Source: Mangrovicoccus sp. HB161399
Lineage (GTDB): Bacteria > Pseudomonadota > Alphaproteobacteria > Rhodobacterales > Rhodobacteraceae
Reading direction: 5' to 3'
Assembly: GCF_013184745.1 (NCBI RefSeq)
Contig: NZ_JAATVU010000004.1
Span: 1 to 64,000, forward strand
DNA length: 64,000 bases
Shown: positions 55,103-63,964 of the stretch, piece after piece
How the letters are laid out: each line of letters opens with the position of its first letter
How positions within the stretch are numbered: position 1 is the first letter of the stretch
Translations under genes and position numbers: made by a program
Notes under the pieces: model-generated
Told to the model about the DNA's origin: nothing
The model's input: only the letters and a program-made list of their open reading frames with translations
Databases searched by the model: none

Positions 55103-56128
55103 ATGAAGTGCTTCTACGCGCCCGAAACCGATGCGCATGATCCGCAATTCCGCCTGACCCACGGCAAGCTGCTGCACAATGCCGAACAGGCCGAGCGTGC
55201 CAAGCTGCTGCTTGCGGGTCTGGAAAAGCTCGGGCTTTCCACGGAAAGCCCCGCGGCGGCGCCCCGCGCCGCGCTGGAGGCCGTGCACACGCCCGAGTTC
55301 CTGGATTTCCTCGAGCACGCCTGGGAGGAATGGCAGAAGCTGCCGAATTGCGGCCCCGAGGTCGTGCCGAACGTCTTCGCGCAGAAGGCGGCGTCCACCT
55401 ATCCCAAGGACAGCATCGTCGGCCGCGCGGGCTGGCACATGGGCGACACCTCGGCGCCGATCGGGGCAGAGTCCTGGACAGCGACGCGCCGGGCGGCCGA
55501 TTGCGCCGTTGCCGCGGCCGATGCCGTGCTGGCGGGCGAAAAGATGGCCTATGCCCTGACCCGTCCGCCGGGGCACCATTCGACGGCAGATACCGCCGCC
55601 GGCCACTGCCTGATGAATGTCGCCGCCATCGCGGTGGAGCGGATGCGCACGCAGCACGCCAAGGTGGCCACGCTCGACATCGACGTGCATCACGGCAACG
55701 GCACGCAGGGCGTGTTCTACCACCGCGCCGATGTGCTGACCGTCTCGGTCCATGCCGATCCCGCGACCTACTATCCGTTCTTCGTCGGCTACGCGCATGA
55801 AACCGGCGAAGGCGAAGGCGCGGGCTTCAACCTCAACCTCCCCCTGCCCCGCACCACCACCGATGCCGTCTGGCTCGCGGCGATCGACCGCGGCCTGGCG
55901 CGGATCGCGGAGTTTGCCCCCGGCGCGCTGGTCGTGCCGCTCGGGCTCGACGCGCATGAGAACGACCCGCTGGCCGGCATGAAGATCACCTGGGAGGGCT
56001 TCCGCGAGGCCGGCCGCCGCATCGCCGCCGCGGGCTATCCCACCGTTCTGGTGCAGGAGGGCGGCTATCTCTCGCCCGATCTGACGACCTCGCTGGAAAG
56101 CGTGATGTCCGGCCTGCTCGGCCGCTGA
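55103..56128 (+). CDS. acetylpolyamine amidohydrolase-like histone deacetylase family protein
   Basis: 341 residues, the length of bacterial acetylpolyamine amidohydrolases. MKCFYAPETDAHDPQFRLTHGKL begins the fold; YALTRPPGHHSTADTAAGHCLMN has the paired catalytic His; ATLDIDVHHGNGTQGVFY and VPLGLDAHENDPLAGMKIT supply zinc-binding Asp/His. GAAGAG lies 9 bases before ATG 55103. Likely removes acetyl groups from acetylated amines or polyamines for the next enzyme. Confidence 0.9.
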   Translation: MKCFYAPETDAHDPQFRLTHGKLLHNAEQAERAKLLLAGLEKLGLSTESPAAAPRAALEAVHTPEFLDFLEHAWEEWQKLPNCGPEVVPNVFAQKAASTYPKDSIVGRAGWHMGDTSAPIGAESWTATRRAADCAVAAADAVLAGEKMAYALTRPPGHHSTADTAAGHCLMNVAAIAVERMRTQHAKVATLDIDVHHGNGTQGVFYHRADVLTVSVHADPATYYPFFVGYAHETGEGEGAGFNLNLPLPRTTTDAVWLAAIDRGLARIAEFAPGALVVPLGLDAHENDPLAGMKITWEGFREAGRRIAAAGYPTVLVQEGGYLSPDLTTSLESVMSGLLGR

Positions 56129-56201
56129 GCCTTCCGGCGGGTTCTGGCCTCACAGCCGCTGCCCGCTGGCCCTATACTTGCCCCCGGCGATCTGATTGAT
56201 C

Positions 56202-56216
56202 TGATGTCGACAGTTT
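56202..56216 (+). promoter_or_regulatory. candidate GntR operator upstream of the aminotransferase gene
   Basis: TGATGTCGACAGTTT, centred on GTCGAC at 56206-56211, nearly repeats the TGATGTCGACTGT seen (minus strand) in the GntR/aldolase divergent region. It lies about 50 bp before the aminotransferase start. Confidence 0.5.
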
Positions 56217-56264
56217 CCGCCGGGCGCCGACCGCGCTCCTGCGCCGCTTTCCTTGGAGTCTCCC

Positions 56265-57644
56265 ATGAACCAGATCCCGAACTCGCTGCACGCCTCGGAC
56301 ATCGCCCATTCGATCCACCCCTACACCAATGCCCGCCTGCACGAAGAGCAGGGCCCGCTGATCATCACCAAGGGCGACGGCGTCCGGGTCTATGACAGCG
56401 AGGGCAAGGAATATATCGAAGGTCTGGCCGGGCTTTGGTCCGTCGCGGTGGGCTTCTCCGAGCCGCGGCTGCGCGACGCCGCCGTCGCCCAGATGGACGC
56501 CCTGCCCTATTACCACTCCTTCGCCCACAAGGCGAACGAGCCGGCCATCCGCCTGGCCGAGAAGCTGGCCGAGATGACCCCCGAGGGGCTGAACCGCGCC
56601 TTCTTCACCAACTCGGGTTCCGAGGCCAACGACACCGTCATCAAGATGGTGTGGTTCATGAACAACGCGCTGGGACGGCCGGAGAAGAAGAAGTTCCTCG
56701 CCCGCAACAAGGCCTATCACGGCATCACCGTCGCCTCCGGCTCGCTGACCGGCCTGCCCGCGAACCACAAGGATTTCGACCTGCCGGCGATCCCGGTCAC
56801 CCACATGACCTGCCCGCATTTCTGGAAGTTCGGGCTGGACGGCGAGACCGAGGCCGAGTTCACCGCGCGCCTGCTGAAGGAGCTGGAGGACACGATCCTT
56901 GCCGAGGGCCCCGAGACCATCGCCGCCTTCATCGGCGAGCCCTGCATGGGCGCGGGCGGGGTCATCACGCCGCCGGAAGGCTACTGGCCGGGCGTCGCCG
57001 AGATCTGCGCGAAATACGACATCCTGCTGGTCTCCGACGAGGTGATCAACGGTTTCGGCCGTCTCGGCACGCCCTTCGGCTGCCAGAAATACGGCTTCAT
57101 GCCCGACATCCTGGTGACGTCGAAGCAGCTGACCTCGTCCTACATGCCGCTCGCCGCGATCATGGTGAACGACAAGGTCTACAACGCGATCGCGGATCAC
57201 ACCGCCAAGCTCGGCACCTTCGGCCACGGCTACACCGCCTCGGGCCATCCGGTGGCCTGCGCCGTGGGCCTGGAGAACCTCAAGATCATCGAGGAGCGCG
57301 ATCTGATGGGCAACGCCGCACGGCTGGAGCCCATCTTCCAGGCGGGCCTGCGCGAATTCGGGGATCATCCGTTGGTCGGCGAGGTGCGCGGCACGGGCCT
57401 GATCGGCGGGCTGGAACTGGCCGACAAGACGACGAAGCAGCCCTTCGGCAAGTCCGGCGCGCTCTGCGCCCGCGTCGCGAAGGCTGCGCAGAATGCCGGG
57501 CTGATCTGCCGCAACGTCTACGACACGGTGGCGCTCTGCCCGCCGCTGATCGTCACCGAGGACGACATCGCCCAGATCTTCGCCCGGCTGCGCGCCGCGC
57601 TCGACCAAGTGGCCGAAGAAGCGAAGGCCGAAGGTCTGCTCTGA
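56265..57644 (+). CDS. class III omega-aminotransferase (PLP-dependent)
   Basis: 459 residues. Fold-type I aminotransferase: EGLAGLWSVAVGFSEPRLRDAAVAQ, FFTNSGSEANDTVIKMVW, KAYHGITVASGSLTGL, FIGEPCMGAGGV, LLVSDEVINGFGRLGT and the PLP Lys in DILVTSKQLTSSYMPLAA. FGHGYTASGHPVACAVGLENL is typical of putrescine/beta-alanine:pyruvate aminotransferases. It probably transaminates the amine released by the upstream deacetylase. The start MNQIPNSLH follows a GGAG. Confidence 0.92.
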   Translation: MNQIPNSLHASDIAHSIHPYTNARLHEEQGPLIITKGDGVRVYDSEGKEYIEGLAGLWSVAVGFSEPRLRDAAVAQMDALPYYHSFAHKANEPAIRLAEKLAEMTPEGLNRAFFTNSGSEANDTVIKMVWFMNNALGRPEKKKFLARNKAYHGITVASGSLTGLPANHKDFDLPAIPVTHMTCPHFWKFGLDGETEAEFTARLLKELEDTILAEGPETIAAFIGEPCMGAGGVITPPEGYWPGVAEICAKYDILLVSDEVINGFGRLGTPFGCQKYGFMPDILVTSKQLTSSYMPLAAIMVNDKVYNAIADHTAKLGTFGHGYTASGHPVACAVGLENLKIIEERDLMGNAARLEPIFQAGLREFGDHPLVGEVRGTGLIGGLELADKTTKQPFGKSGALCARVAKAAQNAGLICRNVYDTVALCPPLIVTEDDIAQIFARLRAALDQVAEEAKAEGLL

Positions 57645-57739
57645 CTTGGCGCCGGTGCTGTCCTGCGGCAGTGCCGGAACCTGACATTTGCAGCGCGGAA
57701 ATCCGCCGCGCTGCATCTCTGCTTGATGGATGCCAGCCT

Positions 57740-58320
57740 CGACCTGCCGGGGCGGGCCCCCGCAGTTCTGCCGGTCCTGCCCCAGCATCCGGCGGCAAGC
57801 CGGAACGACATGCCGGCCAGCGCACATCCTGCGCCACGCCGGTCCTGCCGTCCGTGCAGCTGCATCCCAACTTCGTCCGGTAGACCGGCAGGGTGCCGCG
57901 CGAAGTCATGCTGGCCTGCTCCGCCCCAGCGGATGGCCTCCCGCACGTTGCGGACGACGGTGGTGCCGTTGGCGTATGTCCACGCGATCCTGCCCCGTCC
58001 TGTTCTGTGCAGGGCCGGGCTGGGACGCGTCGGCCAGCCTGCAGGAACCGCTTCGCTGCCTCGGCATCGTCCGTTGCGATGCCGTCGCCATGGCGGTTCA
58101 TCGGGCCGATATTGCATTGTGTCCGCGAGCCGCCCGAGCGGCGCGGCAGTCCAGTGTTCCGGCGCGGCGGCGGAATCTCGGCTCCGGTCCGCTTCGGAAC
58201 CCACGCCAGAGATGTCTGGCGCGGTCTCCTGAGCCGTCAGCGCGGGCGCGGCGTCCGGGTTGCCGCCGTTGCCGCTGCCTGGCACCGGCAAGGAGCCGCG
58301 ATCTCACAGGCGTTCCAGTA
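57740..58320 (-). pseudogene. decayed Sel1-like repeat protein gene
   Basis: On the minus strand, TQCNIGPMNRHGDGIATDDAEAAKRFLQAG (about 58133-58040) and, in another frame, WTYANGTTVVRNVREAIRW (about 57990-57930) both match the Sel1/TPR-like repeat pattern (Gly-x-Met-Tyr-x-x-Gly-x-Gly-Val...Ala-x-x-Trp/Phe). Frame changes and stops between and around them show inactivation. The rest of 57645-58414 has no other recognisable feature. Confidence 0.5.
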
Positions 58321-58414
58321 CGGCATGTTTTGCAGAAGTCCCCGACGTTCCGGATTCACGTCGTGAATCCGGTCGGTGAAGGCCCCGCCTTGACGCATCC
58401 TGAGCCTGCCCGCC

Positions 58415-59560
58415 ACCGCACTGCCGTCCGGAAATCCTGCAATGCCGCGCGGAAGCGGCGCGGCTCGCTGCTTGTCTGGCTGGAAAAGGACATGGCCTGG
58501 CTCGCGCAGGAGGCCTGCAAGCCCCGGCGCCCGCCTGTCTGCTCTCAATGAGGCGGATCGGCAGACGGTCCGGGGAGTCCGGACCGGTCTGCGCCAGCGG
58601 GAAATCCTCCGGGGGAGGCTCTGAGGGCCGTTCGGGCGGAACCTTGCCCGGCGAATGCCATCCAGGTTTGCCTGATGGCGAAGGTCCTCTTCGGCCTGCC
58701 GCTCCGCCAGGTCGGGCTATGGGAACGCCACCGGTCCGTGCGACCACGGCGCGGCGGCATGGAATCCAGCATCCTCGCAATGGCGGGGCTGGACTGGCCG
58801 CTTGCCGACTTCTCCATGCTTAGCCGTCGTCTGAATGAGACGCGACCGTGGCCCTGATGGCGCCACGAAAGCCCGGTCAAAGAGTGGCTGGCCGGGAAGC
58901 ACGGCACGCACCGCTACCGCAAGTGCCGCGGAGTCCATCTGGCGATGGGTACCGACACAGGCGACATCCGGGCGGTGGAATTCACCTCCAGCCGGGCGGA
59001 GGACTGCCCCATGCTGACCGGGCTGCTGGGCGGGATCCCGGCAGGCGGGGAAATCAGCACTGTCACCGGTAACGGCGGCTTCGACACCCGCGGGTGCCGC
59101 TCGGCGATCTTCGCGCGCGGCGGCTAGAGGCGCCCGGGCATTCCTCCGGAGTTGCCAGCGGATGCGCCATCGGTTCGAGCACCGCTGGCGACGGCAGTCA
59201 TGCCCTTGCTCCGGTCCGCCGCAACGACCGCCTCCGGAAGGAGGACTGCCCCGAAGCCCTGGTCCGCAACGACATCCTGCGGGCGGCCCGGCGCGTGGGC
59301 CGCGCTCACTGGGCTTTCGCGGCGCCACTGGCGCTACGGTTCCGGCTTACTCCGGAAACATTGGTCCGGCTGCCATGTCCGGAGCAGGATCGGGGCCAGG
59401 ATGAGGGACCTGAAACCCTCCGGCGACCGGATTGCCTCCAGGTGCCCTGCCCGCCGGACCGCCGGGTTCCGCATCGGCATCATTCGCGGCTGCGCTCGGA
59501 CCGATGGCTCTGGCCGCTCATTCATGAACCGCCTCGACGCCTTCGGCACCGCCGGGATCC
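58415..59560 (+). pseudogene. IS5-family transposase, multiply frameshifted
   Basis: The pieces follow IS5 order: KSCNAARKRRGSLLVWLEKDMAW, then IQVCLMAKVLFGLPLRQVG, MAGLDWPLADFSMLSRR, VKEWLAGKHGTHRYRKCRGVHLAMGTDTGDIRAVEFTSS, CPMLTGLLGGIPAGGEISTVTGNGGFDTRG, EDCPEALVRNDILRAARRVGRA, and HWSGCHVRSRIGARM ending FMNRLDAFGTAG. At least four frame changes and two small insertions break it. Residues after GNGGFDTRG show the second DDE Asp region. It is an old element at the right edge of the catabolic island. Confidence 0.8.
59160..59192. repeat. 33-bp dispersed repeat, copy 2
   Basis: Matches 43438-43470 with two mismatches. Here it lies in the middle of the broken IS5 transposase, between FDTRG and EDCPEALV segments, so it seems to be inserted sequence. 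Flanking GCCAGCGG/CCGCTGGC can form an 8-bp stem. Confidence 0.75.
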
Positions 59561-59724
59561 AAGGCGTGGTCCGACTTCGGCCAAGGAAAAGGAGCATCAC
59601 GTCCTCACGTCGGCTTCTGCAAGAACGCGCTCCGTGGCTGTCGCGCTACACTGCCTCCGATTCCGCCAGTCCGCCAGTTTCCGTGCGGGACCTGCCCTTT
59701 CGGGACGCAGCGCGCAAACGGCCG

Positions 59725-60756
59725 TCAGGGCAGCCCTTCGCCCGGCCCGAAGGCATCGCGCCACTGCGCCGCGAACTGCGCGCGGCGCTGGCGGTCGATC
59801 CCGACGAGCAGCGTCGGCGACAGCGCGATAGGGCGCATCGCGCTCTGCTGCAGGCCGCTTTCGGCCGGGGCAGCGGCATGGATCAGCCCGGCCCGCGACA
59901 GGGCAGTCTGGCCCTCGGGCGAGAGCAGGAAATCGAGCAGGGCCGCGGCGGCCTCGGGATGGGCGGCATGGGCCGGGATCATGTAGCCGCGCGACAGGAA
60001 CAGCGTGTAGTCCTCGGGCAGCACCACCCCGACATTGCGCGGCGCCGCGGCCGCCACGTAGGAGCCGAGCACGTTGTAGGCGATCAGGAACCGGCCCGCG
60101 GAGACGTCGCGGATCAGCTCCGCCGAGCAGCAGGTCGCCACCCCGCCGGTGCGCGCGAAGGCTTCGAGCAGCGCGCCGTAGGTGGTCGCCTGCAGGCTGT
60201 CGGTGAAGGCGAAGAGATAGCCCAGCCCCGAGGCCTCGATGTCATAGGTGGCGATGCGTCCGCGATAGGCGTCGGGCTTCTGCCGCATCAGGTCCAGGAG
60301 CGCGAAACGGTCGCGGGGCACGTCCGCGGGCGGCACCAGATCGCGGTTGTAGATCGTCACCGCCGGTTCGCGGGTCAGCCCCCAGAGCTGGTCGCGCCAG
60401 CGCAGCGACGGCGGCAGGGCGGCGGTGAGCGCCGAGCGCCGGGTCGCGGCGCAGGCCCGGTTGACCAGCTCCACCATCTGCTGCACCGCGGAGGAGAACA
60501 CCGCATCCGCTCCCGCCCGGCCCGCGGCGCAATCGGCGCTCGACTGCGCATAGAGCGCGTTCGAGCCCCATTGCTCGTAGCGGACCGACAGCTCGGGATG
60601 CCCGGCAAGGAAGGCCTCCAGAACCGGGCGGAAGATCCGCGCATCGGTGGTCGAGCGCAGCAGCATCCAGGTCGCGCCGCTGCCGACCTGCATCACCGCC
60701 TCCTGCGCGCGCAGGGGCAGCGCCAGACAGGCCAGGAGAAGCGCCAGCCGGATCAT
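59725..60756 (-). CDS. periplasmic substrate-binding protein (Fe/sulfate-type SBP) encoded with TctDE
   Basis: 343 residues. Signal peptide MIRLALLLACLALPLRAQ. The rest fits the SBP_bac_6/type-2 periplasmic binding fold (RPVLEAFLAGHPELSVRYEQWGSNALY, AGADAVFSSAVQQM, PAVTIYNRDLVP, FLIAYNVLGSYV, LLSPEGQTALSRAGLIHA). No ABC permease follows. It overlaps the tctE gene by 4 bp, so it is likely a periplasmic co-sensor for the kinase instead of an import protein. Confidence 0.85.
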   Translation of the reverse strand: MIRLALLLACLALPLRAQEAVMQVGSGATWMLLRSTTDARIFRPVLEAFLAGHPELSVRYEQWGSNALYAQSSADCAAGRAGADAVFSSAVQQMVELVNRACAATRRSALTAALPPSLRWRDQLWGLTREPAVTIYNRDLVPPADVPRDRFALLDLMRQKPDAYRGRIATYDIEASGLGYLFAFTDSLQATTYGALLEAFARTGGVATCCSAELIRDVSAGRFLIAYNVLGSYVAAAAPRNVGVVLPEDYTLFLSRGYMIPAHAAHPEAAAALLDFLLSPEGQTALSRAGLIHAAAPAESGLQQSAMRPIALSPTLLVGIDRQRRAQFAAQWRDAFGPGEGLP

Positions 60757-62132
60757 GCGTCCGCCTCCGCTAGCGGCAGCACCAGCGCTACGCGGAACCC
60801 GTCCGCGCCGCGCGCCATCTCCACCCGGCCGCCGAAGGCCCCGGCCACTGCCTTGACGATCGACAGGCCCAGCCCGGCGCTCTGCCCGCCCGAGGCCGCG
60901 GCGCGTTCGAACCGGCCGCCCAGCCTGTCCATGAGGTCGCCGGGCGGACCCTCCCCGGCATCGCCGACCCAGAGCCGGGCCTCGCCGTCCGCCGCCTCGA
61001 CGCCGATCCGCACCGGCGGCTTGCCGTGGCGCAGCGAATTGGCCAGCAGGTTCTTCGCCGCCTCCTGCAGCGAGAAGGCATCGGCCAGAACCGTCACCGG
61101 CGCCTCGCCGATCAGCAGCGCGACCTCGGCGCCGGGAGAGAGCAGCTCGGGATCGGCGCTGTCGAGCACGTCCAGCGCCACGTCGCGCAGGTCGACCGGC
61201 TCGCGCGCCACCGCCTCGGTGCGGTGGATCACCAGCGCGCGGGACAGCATCTGGTCGAGCAGCCCGCCGAGGCTGCGCGTCCGCGCCAGGAGCTTTGCCG
61301 TGGCGCCGCGCAGCCGCTCGGGGTCTTCCTCCTCCACCGCCAGCTCGGCCTGCGCCCGGATCGCCGCGACCGGCGTCCTGAGCTGGTGCGCGGTGTCGGA
61401 AATCAGGCTGCGCATCGCCTCCAGCTGCCGGTCGAGCCGCGCCATGAAGCGGTTCATTGCCTCCAGCACGACCGCGACTTCGGCCGGGACGCCGGCCGGC
61501 TCCATCGGCGTCAGGTCATGCGGGTCGCGCGCCGAGAGGTCGCCGGCCATCGCCACCAGCGGCCGCATGGCCGATCGGATCACGAAGACCGAGATCAGCA
61601 GCAGCGCCAGCCCGGCCGCGCCCACGGTCAGCAGCGCGCTGCGGCTGAGATCGATCGCCATAGCGTTGCGCGCGCGCATGGTCTGCCCGACGGTCACGGT
61701 CACCCCGCCCGAAAAGTCGCGCTCGGCGAAGCGGCGGGTGACCTCGACGAAGCGCGCGGGCTCGCCCTGCATGTCGGCATCGAAGAAGACCGGCTCCACC
61801 CCGCGGCTGCGCAGCCGCGGACGCGGCGCGTCCTCCTGCCCGGTCAGCAGCTCGCGCCCAGGGCCGCGCACGGCATAGGAAATCCGGTCGTCGGGCGCCT
61901 GCGCCAGCAGCTGGAAGGCCGAGACCGGCAGCGCGGTCAGCGGCACCCCGTCCTGGATCGAGATCGATTCCGCGATGTCGTTCGCCGCGCCCAGCAGCAG
62001 CCGGTCATAGGCGGTCCGCGCCGCCGCCCGCCCGTTCGCCCAGGAGACCAGCGCCACCAGGATGCCGCCGACCAGGAGCAGCGACAGCACCGCCCCCGTG
62101 ACCCGCGTCAGCAGGCTCTGCGGCTCAGCCAT
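60753..62132 (-). CDS. tctE: TctE-like sensor histidine kinase
   Basis: 459 residues. TM1 (about 12-28: VLSLLLVGGILVALVSW), a short periplasmic sensor, TM2 near 165-185 (LLTVGAAGLALLLISVFVI), HAMP, H-box LISDTAHQLRTPVAAIRAQAEL with His249, then HATPase boxes (KNLLANSLRHG, VGDAGEGPPG, SAGLGLSIVKAVA). The sequence TctE_N-HAMP-HisKA-HATPase matches kinases regulating tricarboxylate uptake. It overlaps tctD (8 bp) and the SBP gene (4 bp). Confidence 0.88.
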   Translation of the reverse strand: MAEPQSLLTRVTGAVLSLLLVGGILVALVSWANGRAAARTAYDRLLLGAANDIAESISIQDGVPLTALPVSAFQLLAQAPDDRISYAVRGPGRELLTGQEDAPRPRLRSRGVEPVFFDADMQGEPARFVEVTRRFAERDFSGGVTVTVGQTMRARNAMAIDLSRSALLTVGAAGLALLLISVFVIRSAMRPLVAMAGDLSARDPHDLTPMEPAGVPAEVAVVLEAMNRFMARLDRQLEAMRSLISDTAHQLRTPVAAIRAQAELAVEEEDPERLRGATAKLLARTRSLGGLLDQMLSRALVIHRTEAVAREPVDLRDVALDVLDSADPELLSPGAEVALLIGEAPVTVLADAFSLQEAAKNLLANSLRHGKPPVRIGVEAADGEARLWVGDAGEGPPGDLMDRLGGRFERAAASGGQSAGLGLSIVKAVAGAFGGRVEMARGADGFRVALVLPLAEADA

Positions 62133-62796
62133 CGAGGCAGATCCGGTAGCCGAGCCCCCGCTGGGTGACGATCGCGACGGCGGAGCCGGCCAGCCGCTTG
62201 CGGAGCCGCGCGATGTAGAGCTCGATCGCGTTCAGCCCGACATCGGCATCGTCGAAGGTGAAGAGCTGGCCGTAGAGGCGTTCCTTGCTCTGGACCTGGC
62301 CCGGATGGCGCATCAGCACGCCGAGCAGCACCGCCTCGCGCCGGGTCAGCTGCAGCCGCTGGCCGTCGAGTTCCGCTCCGAGCGTGGCCGGCGAGTAGCG
62401 CAGCGGCCCCAGCACCAGCTCGTCGGATTTCTGCTCCGCCTCGCGGCGGACGATGGCGCGCAGCCGCGCCTCCAGCTCGCGCTGGTCGAACGGCTTCACC
62501 AGGTAGTCGTCGGCTCCGAGATCGAGCGCGCCGACCCGGTCCTCCACCGCGCTGTTCGCCGTCAGCATCAGCACCGGCGTGCGGTCGCCGCGCCCGCGCA
62601 TCGCGCGCAGCAGTTCCGTACCGGTGCCGTCGGGCAGGTTCACGTCCAGCACCATCGCGTCATAGGACTGCACGGCAAGGAAGTCCTCCGCCTCGTCCAC
62701 GCAATGCGCCAGGTCGCAGGCCACGCCCGAGCGCCCCAGCTGCGCAGCGACCGCCTCGGCCAGATCGGCGGCATCCTCGACCATCAGCACGCGCAT
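62125..62796 (-). CDS. tctD: TctD-like OmpR-family response regulator
   Basis: 223 residues. Receiver with acid pocket MVEDAADLA, Asp51 in MVLDVNLPDGTG and Lys in DDYLVKPFDQREL; C-terminal OmpR winged-helix (LQLTRREAVLLGVLMRHPGQVQSKERLYGQLF ... IELYIARLRKRLAGS). It probably activates the divergent tctC operon through the repeats at 62825-62860. First gene of the minus-strand operon tctD-tctE-SBP. Confidence 0.9.
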   Translation of the reverse strand: MRVLMVEDAADLAEAVAAQLGRSGVACDLAHCVDEAEDFLAVQSYDAMVLDVNLPDGTGTELLRAMRGRGDRTPVLMLTANSAVEDRVGALDLGADDYLVKPFDQRELEARLRAIVRREAEQKSDELVLGPLRYSPATLGAELDGQRLQLTRREAVLLGVLMRHPGQVQSKERLYGQLFTFDDADVGLNAIELYIARLRKRLAGSAVAIVTQRGLGYRICLDG

Positions 62797-62824
62797 GGCG
62801 GACCGTTTCCCTTTCCAGAACTGA

Positions 62825-62860
62825 ACAGGTTTTTCACACGTGACAGGTTCACGACAGGTT
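62825..62860. promoter_or_regulatory. ACAGGTT direct repeats, candidate TctD binding site
   Basis: ACAGGTT occurs at 62825-62831, 62843-62849 and 62854-62860. The last two are spaced 11 bp, the helical-phase direct-repeat spacing used by OmpR-type regulators. The region lies between divergent tctD and tctC. Confidence 0.6.
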
Positions 62861-62971
62861 CATCCCCTAGTGACCGCATACCCCGGTGTCGCGCAACCGC
62901 AAAGCGCATGGACCGGGGAGGGAGCGGGGAGAGGACCCCGCCCCGGAGAAAAGAGTTCGGAGGAGGACACC

Positions 62972-63964
62972 ATGACTCTCGAAAAACTGCGCCTGTCGGC
63001 GGCCGCCCTTCTGATCGGGACCGTTGCGGCCCTGCCCGCCATCGCCGACGATTTCGCGCCGGAAAACCCCGAGTGCATCGCGCCCGCCAACCCGGGCGGC
63101 GGCTGGGACTTCACCTGCCGCCAGGTCGGCAAGGAGCTGCAGGATCTGGGCCTGATCTCCAAGACCATGCAGGTCGTCAACCTCGCCGGCGGCGGCGGCG
63201 GCGTGGCCTTTGCCGAGGTGGTCAACAAGCGCGGCGACGACAATGACCTGATCGTGGCCGCCTCCTCGGCCACCGCAACCCGCCTGGCGCAGGGTGCCTA
63301 TCCGGGCAACAGCATCGACCAGGTGCGCTGGCTCGCCTCGATCGGCGCCGATTACGGCGTGATCGCGGTTGCCAAGGACAGCAAGGTCCAGACGCTGCCC
63401 GAGCTGCTGGACATGATCAAGCAGGACCCGCGCTCGGTTTCCGTCGCAGGCGGCTCGGCCGTGGGCGGCTGGGACCACCTGAAGGTCCTGATCGCCGCGA
63501 ATGCCTATGGCATCGAGGACGTGCGCAAGGTGAAATACGTGGCCTTCGACGGCGGCGGCGAGGCGGTGACACAGCTGCTGGCCGGGTCGGTCCAGGCCTT
63601 CACCGGCGACCTGTCGGAAGCCAAGGGCTTCGTCGACTCGGGCGACATCCGGGTGATCGCGGTGCTGGCGCCGGAGCGGCTGGACGGAGAATTCGCCGAG
63701 TTCCCGACCGCGCGCGAGCAGGGCGTCGATGCGCTCGGCGCCAACTGGCGCGGCTTCTACGCGCCGGGCGGCATGTCCGACGCGGCCTATGACGGCTGGG
63801 TCAAGATGATTGCCGACCTCTACGCCTCGGATCAGTGGAAAGAGACCATGGCAGTCAACGGCCTGGCGCCGCTCGACCTGCAGGGCGCGGATTTCCAGGC
63901 CTTCGTCTCCGACTCCGTCGCCCAGATCCAGTCGATCTCCCGCGAGATCGGCATCATCAAGTAA
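62972..63964 (+). CDS. tctC: tripartite tricarboxylate transporter substrate-binding protein
   Basis: 330 residues. Signal peptide MTLEKLRLSAAALLIGTVAALPAIA; ECIAPANPGGGWDFTCRQVGKEL and VVNLAGGGGGVAFAEV are TctC ligand-binding loops; VAGGSAVGGWDHLKVL and GGGEAVTQLLAGSVQAFTGDLSEA follow the family plan. AGGAGGA precedes the ATG. It delivers tricarboxylate or similar acids to TctAB, whose genes probably lie past the window edge. The TAA at 63962-63964 ends it. Confidence 0.93.
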   Translation: MTLEKLRLSAAALLIGTVAALPAIADDFAPENPECIAPANPGGGWDFTCRQVGKELQDLGLISKTMQVVNLAGGGGGVAFAEVVNKRGDDNDLIVAASSATATRLAQGAYPGNSIDQVRWLASIGADYGVIAVAKDSKVQTLPELLDMIKQDPRSVSVAGGSAVGGWDHLKVLIAANAYGIEDVRKVKYVAFDGGGEAVTQLLAGSVQAFTGDLSEAKGFVDSGDIRVIAVLAPERLDGEFAEFPTAREQGVDALGANWRGFYAPGGMSDAAYDGWVKMIADLYASDQWKETMAVNGLAPLDLQGADFQAFVSDSVAQIQSISREIGIIK

